DNA of 50,958 nucleotides from a virus. Of the stretch, positions 14,081 through 24,800 are shown piece after piece; position 1 is the stretch's first letter; every line of letters starts with the position of its first letter. Position numbers and translations under genes: made by a program. Below the pieces are notes generated by a model that worked only from the letters and a program-made list of their open reading frames with translations, was not told the DNA's origin and made no database searches. The stretch spans positions 1 to 50,958 of IMG/VR virus record IMGVR_UViG_3300021963_000181. The stretch is one strand, 5' to 3'.

Positions 14081-16153
14081 ATGGCAACTAATGCAATGGG
14101 CGATGATACTGGCGATGATTTTGATGGCATTGTAGATCAACAAGTTGCTGGAGTTATCAATACTCCAAAAGGTGCAGGGTTTTCAGATCCTACAGGAGTA
14201 CATCCACGACCTGAATATCACTACAGAAGCTCGATTAATAAAGTAGCTACTGGTCATGCCGTAACAGGATTGAGTGTTGGTGGTGGAGATCCACGTGTTG
14301 ACGCGTGGGGAGCATTAAGTGACCCAACAACAGATCAGCCTGGAAAGTATACCCACGTTGATGTCAACGAGACCAAATCAGGACATCAAATTGTATATGA
14401 CGACACGCCTGGCAATGAACGCATTCTAATCAAGCATAGAACTGGCGCTGGGGTTGAACTTCGTGCTGATGGAACAATGATATTAAAAACTGAATCTAAT
14501 ATGATTACAGCAGTATCTGGAAACAGTTCAATTATTATTGAAGGTGACATTCAAATGTCAGCTAAAAATTTCAATCTTAATGTTGCTGCTGATATGAATT
14601 TAAAAGTTGGAGGAGACTTCAATGTTACAGTTGGCGGTAGCTTAACTGAGAATATTAATGGTTCACGTCGAGAAACAATTCAAGGACAAGCTGGAACAAC
14701 AGTTAAAGGCAGTAAGTCAACAACCGTTCTTGGCACTGTAACTAATACAACTCTCGGTTCATTGAACAACATTGTCAAGGGCAATTCTAGCAATGTTACT
14801 GAAGGGTCAGCGTCACACTCTGCAAAAGGCGCAATGAAAGTTTCATCTGAGGCTGAGACTAATATGTCGTCACCAAGTGTTAATATTGCAGGAAATAGTT
14901 TATCTGTATTTGGTGCAACAGGAACTGTTGGTGGTGATGGAGTTGTTGCATACGTCAAAAACATTTACGGCAAGTCTGGAACATTCACAGAAGGTTTCAA
15001 AGCTCCCACATTTGAGGGTAAGCTAAAAGGTAAGGCTGATGATGCGTGTGCTGCCGACTATGCAACCACAGCAGGACAAGCTCCTCTTGGTTCTGCTGGC
15101 TCGCCAGGAACACAATCACATACCGCAGTTAATACAGCAGCAACAGAAAAGCCTACATCATCATTGCTAAGTACATACTTGAATAAATCGTCACGAGGTG
15201 TATCACGAATTAGTATTGATGCTGGCGATCATTTAAAGAATATGATTGATAAGTCTGTTAAGACTGGTGGTGTTACTGATCGCCCTCTTACGGAAGGTGA
15301 AACTCGTGTTCGTATGTTAGATGATGACAATGCAGCAAACGCAGATTTTGTAGCTCACTCGGTTGCATCTGGAACACTTGCTCCAACATATTCAAACAGT
15401 GTCCCACCCGCAGTTGGCAGAACAAGATCAACTCAGCCACATAGCCGAGTTGGGACATCATTCAATTCTGGTAGCACCGCTCAATCAACCATTAAATCAT
15501 TCTTACCTGCCGAAAAGCCACCTGCAAAAGTGTTCTCAGTTGACCCAGCATACGATCCAATGAATATTGACCCACGGTTGGGTCCAACAGCTATTAACTC
15601 ATCGACGATGCTAGCTAAAGGTGTTCCGTTGGGAACATTTCTTGGTGGAACAGCAGACTCCGTAACACTGAGTCATATTGCAACGCTAGAAGAACGCCAA
15701 GCTATTGTGCGCAACTTGCTACCCCAAGCTCAAATACTTAGATGGGTACAAGATAATAAGGGTGAATTCAAAGATTATAGACTTGTTGTTGTGAGTGGCT
15801 TGTATAAATTGGGCCCAAGCGAAACAAAGACTGACAATTCGGATAAAGACCTTGCTACCAAGGGAAGACGAGTATTGTATGAGTTGTATGGTCCAAACGG
15901 TAAACCCGCTCCAGATAAAATCTATGAGTTGGCAGATTATTTGGCAGATGTGATCTATTTTGATAAAATGACATTATCGTATGATAATTTTAATCCAGCT
16001 GGAGCAATGGTTGCACTATTAAGTGTTACTATGCCTGAATTATCTGCAACATATACAATTGCAGGTGGTGGTAATTTTAAGAATCTACTTGAAACAAGAT
16101 ACAATGGTAAGGTGCAAAGTGCTAATGATCTAATTGAAGTGTTACCACAATAG
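14081..16153 (+). CDS. Spike needle protein (gp5 C-terminal beta-helix equivalent) with C-terminal extra domain
   Basis: A 690-residue protein. Residues ~90-260 read as the gp5/VgrG triple beta-helix. GHQIVYDDTPGNERILIKHR opens it, then short repeating strands with Gly at turns follow (GVELRADGTMILKTES, MNLKVGGDFNVTVGGSLTEN, RRETIQGQAGTTVKG, SKSTTVLGTVTNTTLGSLNN). Residues ~270-490 are low complexity, and ~500-690 form a globular domain (LEERQAIVRNLLPQAQILRW, KDLATKGRRVLYELYG) that I do not recognise. It would assemble as the membrane-piercing needle below the OB/lysozyme trimer. It has no own promoter and follows the amidase by 11 bases. Confidence 0.75.
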   Translation: MATNAMGDDTGDDFDGIVDQQVAGVINTPKGAGFSDPTGVHPRPEYHYRSSINKVATGHAVTGLSVGGGDPRVDAWGALSDPTTDQPGKYTHVDVNETKSGHQIVYDDTPGNERILIKHRTGAGVELRADGTMILKTESNMITAVSGNSSIIIEGDIQMSAKNFNLNVAADMNLKVGGDFNVTVGGSLTENINGSRRETIQGQAGTTVKGSKSTTVLGTVTNTTLGSLNNIVKGNSSNVTEGSASHSAKGAMKVSSEAETNMSSPSVNIAGNSLSVFGATGTVGGDGVVAYVKNIYGKSGTFTEGFKAPTFEGKLKGKADDACAADYATTAGQAPLGSAGSPGTQSHTAVNTAATEKPTSSLLSTYLNKSSRGVSRISIDAGDHLKNMIDKSVKTGGVTDRPLTEGETRVRMLDDDNAANADFVAHSVASGTLAPTYSNSVPPAVGRTRSTQPHSRVGTSFNSGSTAQSTIKSFLPAEKPPAKVFSVDPAYDPMNIDPRLGPTAINSSTMLAKGVPLGTFLGGTADSVTLSHIATLEERQAIVRNLLPQAQILRWVQDNKGEFKDYRLVVVSGLYKLGPSETKTDNSDKDLATKGRRVLYELYGPNGKPAPDKIYELADYLADVIYFDKMTLSYDNFNPAGAMVALLSVTMPELSATYTIAGGGNFKNLLETRYNGKVQSANDLIEVLPQ

Positions 16154-16154
16154 G

Positions 16155-16162
16155 TATAAATA
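16155..16162 (+). promoter_or_regulatory. Late promoter TATAAATA for gp25-gp6
   Basis: An exact late box starting 2 bases after the spike stop codon and 23 bases before gp25, which has AAAGGG as ribosome site. Confidence 0.75.
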
Positions 16163-16184
16163 AAGGTAAAACAAAAGGGTTGAT

Positions 16185-16625
16185 ATGAGTAAGGCGTTTG
16201 CAGTAGAGGATAAAAACCTCAATCAGGCAAGTATTATTGTCTCGCGGAACAAGTTGTATCGCGATGTCGACCTTTCATTTACTATAAGACCAAACGGTGA
16301 AATTTATAAAAAAGTTGACGCCGGTGCAGTAAAACAAGCTATTAAAAATCTACTGTTAACTAACCATTTTGAAAAGCCATTCCTACCTTTGTATGGTGGT
16401 AATTTAAGAGATTTGTTATTTGAATTAGCTCACTCATCAATCAACGACGAGATAACATCTAATATTACTCGCGCAATTGAATCTTATGAACCTAGAGCTA
16501 AAATTGTTGATATCAGAGTGGATAACCAAGCAGATTATAACTCAATTGGTGTTACTGTTGAATTTCGTATTGTTAATACAGAAGAAACTGTAATCTTCAC
16601 CACTACACTAGTAAGGCTAAGATAA
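16185..16625 (+). CDS. gp25: gp25 baseplate wedge, gpW/gp25-like
   Basis: A 146-residue protein (T4 gp25: 132). It has the conserved pattern of this family, also used in contractile injection and type VI systems: an N-terminal DVDLSFTIRP, GAVKQAIKNLLLTNHFEKPF (pattern of turning the first helix), GGNLRDLLFE, and the hallmark EPR motif in IESYEPRAKIVDIRV, followed by the closing strands. It initiates sheath assembly at the baseplate. Confidence 0.93.
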   Translation: MSKAFAVEDKNLNQASIIVSRNKLYRDVDLSFTIRPNGEIYKKVDAGAVKQAIKNLLLTNHFEKPFLPLYGGNLRDLLFELAHSSINDEITSNITRAIESYEPRAKIVDIRVDNQADYNSIGVTVEFRIVNTEETVIFTTTLVRLR

Positions 16626-16626
16626 T

Positions 16627-18453
16627 ATGGCAACGACAATTCTTTCAACAGCGCTTGATTTTAACAATATCAAGAATAACTTAAAGATATATTTGCAGCA
16701 ACAACCCGAGTTTACTGACCATGATTTTGAGGCTTCTGGTCTATCCAACATCCTTGATGTACTAGCTTACAACACTCATATTAACGGGTTAATTGCAAAC
16801 TTTGCTACAAACGAATCGTTTTTGGGAACAGCTCAGCTTAGAAGCTCAGTTGTCTCACTTGCTAGTGGAATTGGATATATTCCAGACTCAAAAATGTCTG
16901 CACGTGCAACTGTAACAATAACGGTTAACTTGGCAGGGGTTGCTGGGCGACCTTCTGTGTTGACACTTCCCTCAGGTACAACATTCACATCATCTGTTGA
17001 CGATGTGGCATATACATTCCAAACCATTGAATCGTATACTGCAGAAGATGACGGTACTGGTGTGTATCGTTTTAGAGATAACAATGGTACAACAAGTGTT
17101 CTTATATACGAAGGTGCGCTAAAAACAAAAACTTTCTACGTTGGCCCATTCTCTGAAAATGATGTTTATATCATACCTGATGTTAATATTGATGCCAATA
17201 CTGCAACTGTAAATGTTTATGATACAGCTACAAGTAATACTTTTGCAACATATAACACTATTCTAAGCGCAACATCAATATCAGCAAATTCAACTTACTA
17301 TATTCTTAAAGAAGCTCCTAACGGTTTTTATGAGCTATCATTTGGTGATGGAGTCAACCTTGGTAAAGCCCCAATTGCTGGTAATAAAATAGTTGTTACG
17401 TATCTATCGACGAATGGCAGCGTAGCAAATGGAGCTGTGACTTTTGTACCAACTGCAAACTTTACTGTAAACTCGGTTGGATATCCACTAGTTGTTACCA
17501 CGGTGTCAAAAGCTGTTGGTGGAGATACAGTTGAGTCAATAGAATCGATTCGTAAGAATGCACCATTTCAATACGCAACACAAAACCGTATGGTTACAGC
17601 TGCTGACTACACATCATTAATTTTACGTAACTTTTCACAATTTATTCGTGATATTAAATCTTGGGGCGGTGAGGAGAATTTAGAACCAAAGTTTGGTACA
17701 ATTTTTACATCAATCTTGTTTGAGGATGATGTTAATACAACTCTTCAAGCGTCAATTAAAAGTCAGGTTGCAGCACTTGTTGATCAACTTGGAATTGTGT
17801 CATTTAATATTGAATATGCTGATCCAGTTGAAACATATATTGAGACTAACGTATACTTCCAAGTAAACCCAAAACTAACTACATTATCATTAAACACTCT
17901 TGAAAATCAAGTTAACAGTACAATATCAACTTATTTTACCAATACCATTGGGTCATTTGATCAGTCATTTAGACGATCTAATCTACTAACACTTGTTGAT
18001 GATATCAGCCCAGCTATTTTATCAAGCCGCGCCGATATTAAAATGCAACAACGCTTTACCCCTTCGCTAAATACAAATGCAAACTACACTTTAAGATTTC
18101 CAGCGCCAATTGCGGTCCCTGATAACGATGTTCCAGTTATTACAAGCTCGGTATTTACATACAACAGCTCGCTCGCTAAAATTCAAAACAAACTTGGATC
18201 AACCACTCTACAAGTTGTATCGGCTGGAACGGGAACTGTGCTTGTAGATAGTGTTGGATCATATACTCCAACAACAGCTATTGTCAATATTGTATCATTG
18301 AACCCATCGAATGTTACTGGCGGGGTTAACTATATTAAGCTATCAGCTGTTCCAACAAATAACAGTGTTGTTACTCCTCAGCGCAACGATGTGCTAAAGT
18401 TTGATCAAGAGGCTTCGTTCTCTTCACCAGAGATTGTATCGGCTACGAACTAA
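16627..18453 (+). CDS. gp6: gp6 baseplate wedge protein
   Basis: A 608-residue protein (T4 gp6: 660), the core wedge protein that forms the iris-like ring of the baseplate. Diagnostic segments are STALDFNNIKNNLKIYLQQQ, FEASGLSNILDVLAYNTHIN and NFATNESFLGTAQLRSSVVS at the N-terminus, then FELSFGDGVNLGKAP-type strands and RMVTAADYTSLILRNFSQFI in the middle. Its order after gp25 matches the functional pairing of gp25 with gp6. The C-terminal ~150 residues are Ser/Asn/Val-rich. Confidence 0.92.
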   Translation: MATTILSTALDFNNIKNNLKIYLQQQPEFTDHDFEASGLSNILDVLAYNTHINGLIANFATNESFLGTAQLRSSVVSLASGIGYIPDSKMSARATVTITVNLAGVAGRPSVLTLPSGTTFTSSVDDVAYTFQTIESYTAEDDGTGVYRFRDNNGTTSVLIYEGALKTKTFYVGPFSENDVYIIPDVNIDANTATVNVYDTATSNTFATYNTILSATSISANSTYYILKEAPNGFYELSFGDGVNLGKAPIAGNKIVVTYLSTNGSVANGAVTFVPTANFTVNSVGYPLVVTTVSKAVGGDTVESIESIRKNAPFQYATQNRMVTAADYTSLILRNFSQFIRDIKSWGGEENLEPKFGTIFTSILFEDDVNTTLQASIKSQVAALVDQLGIVSFNIEYADPVETYIETNVYFQVNPKLTTLSLNTLENQVNSTISTYFTNTIGSFDQSFRRSNLLTLVDDISPAILSSRADIKMQQRFTPSLNTNANYTLRFPAPIAVPDNDVPVITSSVFTYNSSLAKIQNKLGSTTLQVVSAGTGTVLVDSVGSYTPTTAIVNIVSLNPSNVTGGVNYIKLSAVPTNNSVVTPQRNDVLKFDQEASFSSPEIVSATN

Positions 18454-18454
18454 C

Positions 18455-19432
18455 ATGACAGATAAGACCTTACGCGATATCGGCAGACGTAATATAGATT
18501 TCCAGCGTGATCTGGTCAAAGAAGTCTTGCCTGAATTCTATGCAGCAGATTATCCAAAGCTAGTTGAATTTCTTCAAAAGTATTATGATAACCTCGATTC
18601 GGATGGAAACTTTTCTCGCAAAATACACGATTTATTTGTAACTCGTGATATTGAGCAAACGTCCCAGTCAAACCTAACATATATTGAAGATGAATTGTTG
18701 TTGGGTCAAAACTACCTCGAAGGTTGGTTAAACTCGCGCCAAGCAGCTTTGTTGTCTAACAACTTCTATAGATCCAAAGGTACAAAGTATAGTATCGAAC
18801 GGTTCTTTAGAGCCTTCTATGGACAAGATCCTGTTGTTGAGTATGGTAAGAATTATGTGTTTACCGTTGGACACGATATTGTTGGTCCAAACAGTGGCAG
18901 ATATCTTATCAATGATAAGGTTTACCAATTTTGGGGGATCCTGATTAAAGTTGGTTTACCTGCATCTGAGTGGCTAGAACTTTACAAGTTGTTTGCACAC
19001 CCAGCTGGAATGTACATTGGTTCCGAAGTTCAGTTAGTTAGCGTTAATGCTGATATTAGCTTTAATAACATGCCGATTGCTATTCCATCTGTAGACATTC
19101 CTATGTTCAGTGGTCTAGCAACGATTACACCATTTGTGTTCACAGATATTACTGGTGTTGAAGTTAATGACTCTGCTGGTAGCTCTTACAGATACAGTCT
19201 GGATACCACTTTTATCCAAGTTAGCAACAATTACGTTGGAGGATTCTTGGATTCAGCAGAGCCGCTATATCAAAGCTTCAAAGATCTCACCAAGGCAGGT
19301 TCGCCAACGTTTGATGAAGATTCAGATGCAGCGGGCTCATCAATGAGAATGTCAAGTGCAGTTATTAGATTCGACGTCGATAACTACGATGTTTACCTTG
19401 ATTCAGATGGTGCAGGCAATCTTGTTCCATAA
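18455..19432 (+). CDS. Baseplate wedge-region protein in the gp7 position
   Basis: A 325-residue protein. The N-terminus is helical with the conserved pattern RNIDFQRDLVKEVLPEFYAA, PKLVEFLQKYYDNLDSDGNF, and NNFYRSKGTKYSIERFFRAF, which I associate with wedge-region proteins of cyanophage-type T4-like phages. T4 places the 1032-residue gp7 between 6 and 8, and this protein is in that place but only a third as long. The ATG at 18455 is chosen because it follows the gp6 stop by one base. The frame is open further upstream only as a shadow of gp6. Confidence 0.65.
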   Translation: MTDKTLRDIGRRNIDFQRDLVKEVLPEFYAADYPKLVEFLQKYYDNLDSDGNFSRKIHDLFVTRDIEQTSQSNLTYIEDELLLGQNYLEGWLNSRQAALLSNNFYRSKGTKYSIERFFRAFYGQDPVVEYGKNYVFTVGHDIVGPNSGRYLINDKVYQFWGILIKVGLPASEWLELYKLFAHPAGMYIGSEVQLVSVNADISFNNMPIAIPSVDIPMFSGLATITPFVFTDITGVEVNDSAGSSYRYSLDTTFIQVSNNYVGGFLDSAEPLYQSFKDLTKAGSPTFDEDSDAAGSSMRMSSAVIRFDVDNYDVYLDSDGAGNLVP

Positions 19433-19436
19433 CCGA

Positions 19437-19444
19437 TATAAATA
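19437..19444 (+). promoter_or_regulatory. Late promoter TATAAATA
   Basis: An exact late box just after the preceding stop and 27 bases before the gene at 19471. Confidence 0.75.
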
Positions 19445-19470
19445 AAACAAAAGAGTTTTAGGGATTTAGC

Positions 19471-20490
19471 ATGTCTAGACAAAGCATTAATATTGGTGCA
19501 ATAGCAAACGATGCAACTGGGGACACCCTCAGACAGGCTGGTAGTAAGATCAATTCAAACTTTGCAGAATTGTACACATCGTTGTATGGCGATAGCGTAA
19601 CAGCTATTAGCACAATCACACTTGGTAACAATACAATTATCTTTGAAGGATCCGCAGCAGACTCTTGGGAAACAACGCTCACTGTTATTAACCCTACAGC
19701 GGATAGAACAATTAAGATACCAGATTATACTGGTAGTATTGTTATGGACTCTGCTACTCAAACGCTGATTAATAAAACTCTAAAGACTCCATCATTTACA
19801 TCTCCTAAGATCAAAGATGCTGACTCAAGCCATTCATACACTATTGTTCCAGGCAATTTAACAGGCAATAGAAATATCAACCTTCCTGTTTTAGCTGATA
19901 GTGACACTATAGTATTTGCTAGTCTTACACAAACACTTACCAATAAAACTCTAACATCCCCATTCCTTATCACACCAAGAATTGACTCAACAATTCAAGA
20001 CTCTAGTGGCAATCCACTAATTGGCCATACAGCTGCTGCTTCTGCTGTCAACTACATTCAAGTCAATAATGCGGCAGCAGGTAATAATCCTGGGATTGAG
20101 GCTGTTGGTGCTGGCACAAATATTAATTTGACCTTAACTGGTAAAGGAACTGGATCCACTCAAGTACGCAGCCGTTTTAATTTGCTATCTGAAACATTAA
20201 CAGCAGGAACTGCCGTAAGTACAACATCTCCTACGACAGTGTTTAACCATGCAACAGCGGAAGCGTTTACGCTAGCTAATGGTATTACAGAAGGCGATGT
20301 TAAAAAGTTTATCAATAGAGGTGCTGGTGAGGCTCGTATTACTCCATCGACTTTTCCATATACGGGCAAAACAAAATTCACACTAAAGCAATTCGGTGCT
20401 GTCGAAGCTGTTTGGGCATCAACAGGTTGGTTCCTGATGGGTCTAGATTCTAGCTTCGATTCGTCAGCACGTTATATGTTTATTAGCTAA
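19471..20490 (+). CDS. Virion structural protein, fibre/whisker-like repeats
   Basis: A 339-residue protein. It opens with the widespread phage virion motif INIGAIANDATGDTLRQAGS, SKINSNFAELYTSL. Two copies of a ~45-residue unit follow, marked by TQTLINKTLKTPSFTSPKI and TQTLTNKTLTSPFLITPRI, typical of trimeric fibre shafts. The C-terminal third is a compact domain ending SSARYMFIS. It is between the gp7-position protein and gp8, so it may be part of the wedge or a short fibre. No exact T4 counterpart. Confidence 0.7.
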   Translation: MSRQSINIGAIANDATGDTLRQAGSKINSNFAELYTSLYGDSVTAISTITLGNNTIIFEGSAADSWETTLTVINPTADRTIKIPDYTGSIVMDSATQTLINKTLKTPSFTSPKIKDADSSHSYTIVPGNLTGNRNINLPVLADSDTIVFASLTQTLTNKTLTSPFLITPRIDSTIQDSSGNPLIGHTAAASAVNYIQVNNAAAGNNPGIEAVGAGTNINLTLTGKGTGSTQVRSRFNLLSETLTAGTAVSTTSPTTVFNHATAEAFTLANGITEGDVKKFINRGAGEARITPSTFPYTGKTKFTLKQFGAVEAVWASTGWFLMGLDSSFDSSARYMFIS

Positions 20491-20502
20491 TAGGACAATT
20501 CA

Positions 20503-21870
20503 ATGTCAGCAATCATTACTGAGCGCATTAAGAAACTTATGATCCAGAATCTGTATGATGATATTGCAGATTCTGCAAACAATTATTATATTGCAATTGG
20601 TCGTTCACAGGATTGGGATAGTGCTGACACCGCACCTACACCGACACCAACTGACCGCGAAATTCGCAACTTTAGATTGAGCGCTCAGTCAGCTAAACAA
20701 GTGACTGATTATTCCTTTGTTGTTCCTCGTTTCAACTGGTCAACTGGTACAACATATTATGGTTATGATGACAATACATCTGGGCATCCTCTAAACACAT
20801 ATTATGTGATTACTGATGATAATGCTGTTTATATGTGCCTACGTCAAGCAAAGAATACTGCTGGTGCAACTATCCCTTCAACAGTAAAACCAACTGGCAT
20901 ATTAACTACTCCATTTATTACAGCTGATGGATACGTTTGGAAGTTTTTATATACTATTGGTACAACTTATGCTAACAAATTCCTTGCTGCTAACTATATG
21001 CCCGTCCGTTTGCAAGATCTAACAGACTCAAATTCACTAGCTGTTGAAATTGAACAAGAGAATATTCAGAATGCAGCAGTGGCTGGTCAAATAGTTGATA
21101 TCCAACTAACCGCTGCTGGCAGTGGATATGTATCCGCTCCAACCGTATCAATTGTTGGTGATGGTACAGGTGCTCGTGCGTCTGCTACAGTATCTGGCGG
21201 ATCTGTTACAAAAATTACACTCGATGAAAGTGATGGAACTATTGTTCAAGGTTCTGGATACACTTGGGCTGAACTTAAATTCACCGGTGGTAGTGGAAGT
21301 GGAACTATCGCCCGCGCCGTTTTAGGTCCTAAAAATGGCCTTGGGGCAGATCCGCGTGATGATCTGCGCGCAACTGCAATCATGTTCAACACAAAGCCGG
21401 ATGGAAATGAAGGTGGCACATTTGTCGTCAACAACGACTTCCGCCAGCTTGCGCTTGTAAAGAACCCAGAACTACCAGATAGCGATGCATTATTTACTTC
21501 CGCGTCAGGCAATATGTTGCGTAGATTACGATTTGCAGCAATCACATCACCGTTTGCTGCTGACCACACACTACTTGGTGCTACATCGGGTGCAATGGCG
21601 TTTGTTGACAAGTTTGATTCTGATGAAGTTTGGTATCACCAGACAGAAGACACAGGCTTCACTCAATTCACTGAAGGTGAAGTTGTTTCTGAAACTGATG
21701 GTGCTGGTGCTGGTACGCTGCTAAGCGCAGGAGCAGATGCAGATACAGAAGCATTCCTTGAGCCAGATATTAATCCATTCAGTGGTGAAGTCCTATATAT
21801 TGAGAACCGTTCTGCAGTTCAGCGAACTGTTGGACAGGTTGAAGACATTAAGATTATTGTACAGTTATAA
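20503..21870 (+). CDS. gp8: gp8 baseplate wedge protein
   Basis: A 455-residue protein (T4 gp8: 334). The signature is YYIAIGRSQDWDSADTAP, then AQSAKQVTDYSFVVPRFNWS with YVITDDNAVYMCLRQ and VWKFLYTIGTTYANKF, matching the gp8 family of wedge proteins. A Gly/Ser/Thr-rich insert at ~200-270 (SGYVSAPTVSIVGDGTGA) carries a beta-repeat common in phage baseplate proteins and accounts for the extra length. The C-terminus ends in a short conserved strand (VEDIKIIVQL). Confidence 0.88.
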   Translation: MSAIITERIKKLMIQNLYDDIADSANNYYIAIGRSQDWDSADTAPTPTPTDREIRNFRLSAQSAKQVTDYSFVVPRFNWSTGTTYYGYDDNTSGHPLNTYYVITDDNAVYMCLRQAKNTAGATIPSTVKPTGILTTPFITADGYVWKFLYTIGTTYANKFLAANYMPVRLQDLTDSNSLAVEIEQENIQNAAVAGQIVDIQLTAAGSGYVSAPTVSIVGDGTGARASATVSGGSVTKITLDESDGTIVQGSGYTWAELKFTGGSGSGTIARAVLGPKNGLGADPRDDLRATAIMFNTKPDGNEGGTFVVNNDFRQLALVKNPELPDSDALFTSASGNMLRRLRFAAITSPFAADHTLLGATSGAMAFVDKFDSDEVWYHQTEDTGFTQFTEGEVVSETDGAGAGTLLSAGADADTEAFLEPDINPFSGEVLYIENRSAVQRTVGQVEDIKIIVQL

Positions 21871-21879
21871 GGATACGAC

Positions 21880-24800
21880 ATGGTAACCCCTGTTATTAAA
21901 AACACTTTCCTAACTACCTATCGCGACGATTGGAAAGATAGCGATAACTATCACCGTATCCTGTTTAATAATGGTCGGTCATTGCAAGCTCGTGAGCTTA
22001 CGCAAATGCAGACTATTCTACAAAACCAGATTACTAAATCTGGCGACTTTCTATTTAAAGATGGATCTCCAATATCAGGAGGTCAGATTCATCTTTCAAC
22101 CTCTGCTGAATATGTTAAGTTAAACACAGCTGTATACGACTTACCAACCAATACTGCGACTATCATTGGCGACATATTTACTGGATCTACATCTGGTATC
22201 AAGGTTCGTCTCGATAAAGTTGTTGTTGCAGAAGGTGCAGATCCCGCGACTATCTACGTTTCATATGTTGACAATAATAGCCAAACCGCTGCTGATACAA
22301 CTGTTCCTCAACGTTTGCGTGCTGGGGAAACTCTAACGGGTGCAACCAGTGGTGTTACATTACGCGTTCAATCAACAAATACAACAGTAAATCCTTGTGT
22401 CGGAAGAGGTTCAACCGTTAGCATTGCTTCGGGCACATATTATGTTGCTGGACATTATGTTTTTGCAGACAATCAAACAATAGTTGTTTCAAAGTATTCA
22501 AACACACCAACAGAAAATATTGGATTTATTGTAACAGAAGATATTGTAACAGCTTCTGATAACTCAGCACTTTATGATAACTCTGGACCAAACCCTAATC
22601 TATCTGCTCCAGGCGCTGACCGTTATAGAATCAGATTGACTATTGCTAAAGAAAGCGAAGTTGATTCTGGCACCGTGTTCTTTAACGTTGTTAAAATTGA
22701 TAGTGGTTATATTGTTCAAAGCGTTGATGGTGGTACATCAGATATTCTGAATACTATTGGCGATATTATGGCTAAAAGGACTTCAGAAGAGTCTGGTAAT
22801 TATGTTGTAAATCCTTTTATCATAAAAGTACAAACTAATGAAGACAGTGATCAAAGACTTGATATTTCGGTAGGACCTGGATTAGCATATGTTAATGGAT
22901 ATCGTGTTCAAACTTTAGCTAATACAAATTTCACAATTCCAAAACCACGTGATACAACTCTGTATCGTAATCAAGTTTCTGCCGCCAATTATGGCAATTA
23001 TGTAATTGCGTCTACGTTGAAGGGTCTTCCAACCTTCAACACACTTGTACCAGTAAACTTGCGAAGTGCAGTTACGTATGGTGGGTCGACTATTGGTACT
23101 GCACGTGTTAGAGCAATTGAAGAGAATGGAGCTAACTACAACCTTTACCTATTTGATGTAACTATGAATTCTGGACAAAGTTTCCGCGATGTTAGATCAA
23201 TTGGAACAAGTACAGTAAAATATGCAGATTTAATATTGGTTGATGGTGTAGCAACTATTATTGATGCTTCCAATAACAATCTATTCTTTGATCTTCCACG
23301 CTATCGTCCAAGCCAACTATCAGATATTGTGTTAACAACTCAACGTCTGTTTACTGGAACAACAAACGGTGCCGGATCTGTAACACTAACTGCTGGAACA
23401 AGCGAAGTCTTCGACGATGCTAATTCGTGGATCACTGTTGTTGATAGCAGTGGAACTGTGCAATCACCTACTATCACAATTAGTTCTCCATACACATCTG
23501 CTGTGTTGACAGGATTACCATTCTCGAGTGCTGTTACTGTCGCCGCATATGTTCAAAAGAATGCTGGTTCAGTTAAGACAAAAACGCTGCTAAACAGAAC
23601 TAACACATATACTCCTGATGGTAGTGGAAATATTACGCTTGATCGCGCTGACGTATATCGCATCAACTCAGTAAAACTTGGTTCATCGTCTGGTGCCGAC
23701 ATTACAAGTTATTATACTTTTATTGATGGTCAGAATGATAACTACTATGATCTAGGTTCGCTATTATTGAAGAATAATAAGGCTACTCCTGTCGGCAACA
23801 TCTATGTTGATTTTGATTATTTTAGTCATGGTGCAAACGGTGACTTCTTTGCTGCGAATTCGTATACTGGTCAGGTTGCTTATGAAAATATTCCATCACA
23901 CACCCAAGCTAACGGTGATGTGATTAATTTAAGAGATGTTCTAGACTTTAGACCACGCATAAGTGATGCTGGAACAAACTTTACTGGAACTGGTGCCGTT
24001 CGCGTAGAACTTCCAAAAAACACAGACTTGGTAAATTTTGATGCCTACTACTACAGAGCTCAACGTGGCTTGATAGCTATAAACCCTGATGGTTCTATGT
24101 CAGTTGGAACAGGACCATCATCAGTGGTTAATCCTAAATACCCAGATGTCCCGCCAGATAGTCTGATATTATATCGATTTGCACTCAACCCATATATGGT
24201 TGATGATTTGGATATGACTAGTGAATATATGCGCTACAGACATTACAATATGGCTGCAATCGGTAAGCTAGAAGATCGTTTAGATCGTCTTGAAGAACTG
24301 ACCACTCTGTCGCTATTGGAACTTGAAACTGCTAACGCTCGTATTCTTGACTCAGCTGGTGTTGATCGTCTAAAGGCTGGTTTTACTGCTGACAATTTTA
24401 GCAGCCATGCATATTCTGACTTTAATAATCCAGAATATGCTGCATCTATAGATTTCCAACGTCGTGAACTTAGACCAGAATTCGTTCAACGTTCTATTGA
24501 ATTGGTGTATGATTCTGCAGCATCTTCAGGAACAATCTTAAAGGGCGATACTGTTTACATGCAGTATTCAAGTGTTGCATGGAAATCACAACCAACATTT
24601 ACTAATTCTGAAGATGTAACATCGTTTGAAATTTCAAAAATGGTTGGTGAGATTAAACTATCTCCAGCCTCTGATGTTTGGTTCGATGAAGAAACACTAC
24701 CCAAGAAAATTGTTGATGGTGGATTTGACCTCGATGTAAAATCAACAAGAACGTGGGCTGGATGGAATGGTGATTGGTCTGGATGGGATGACACCGAACT

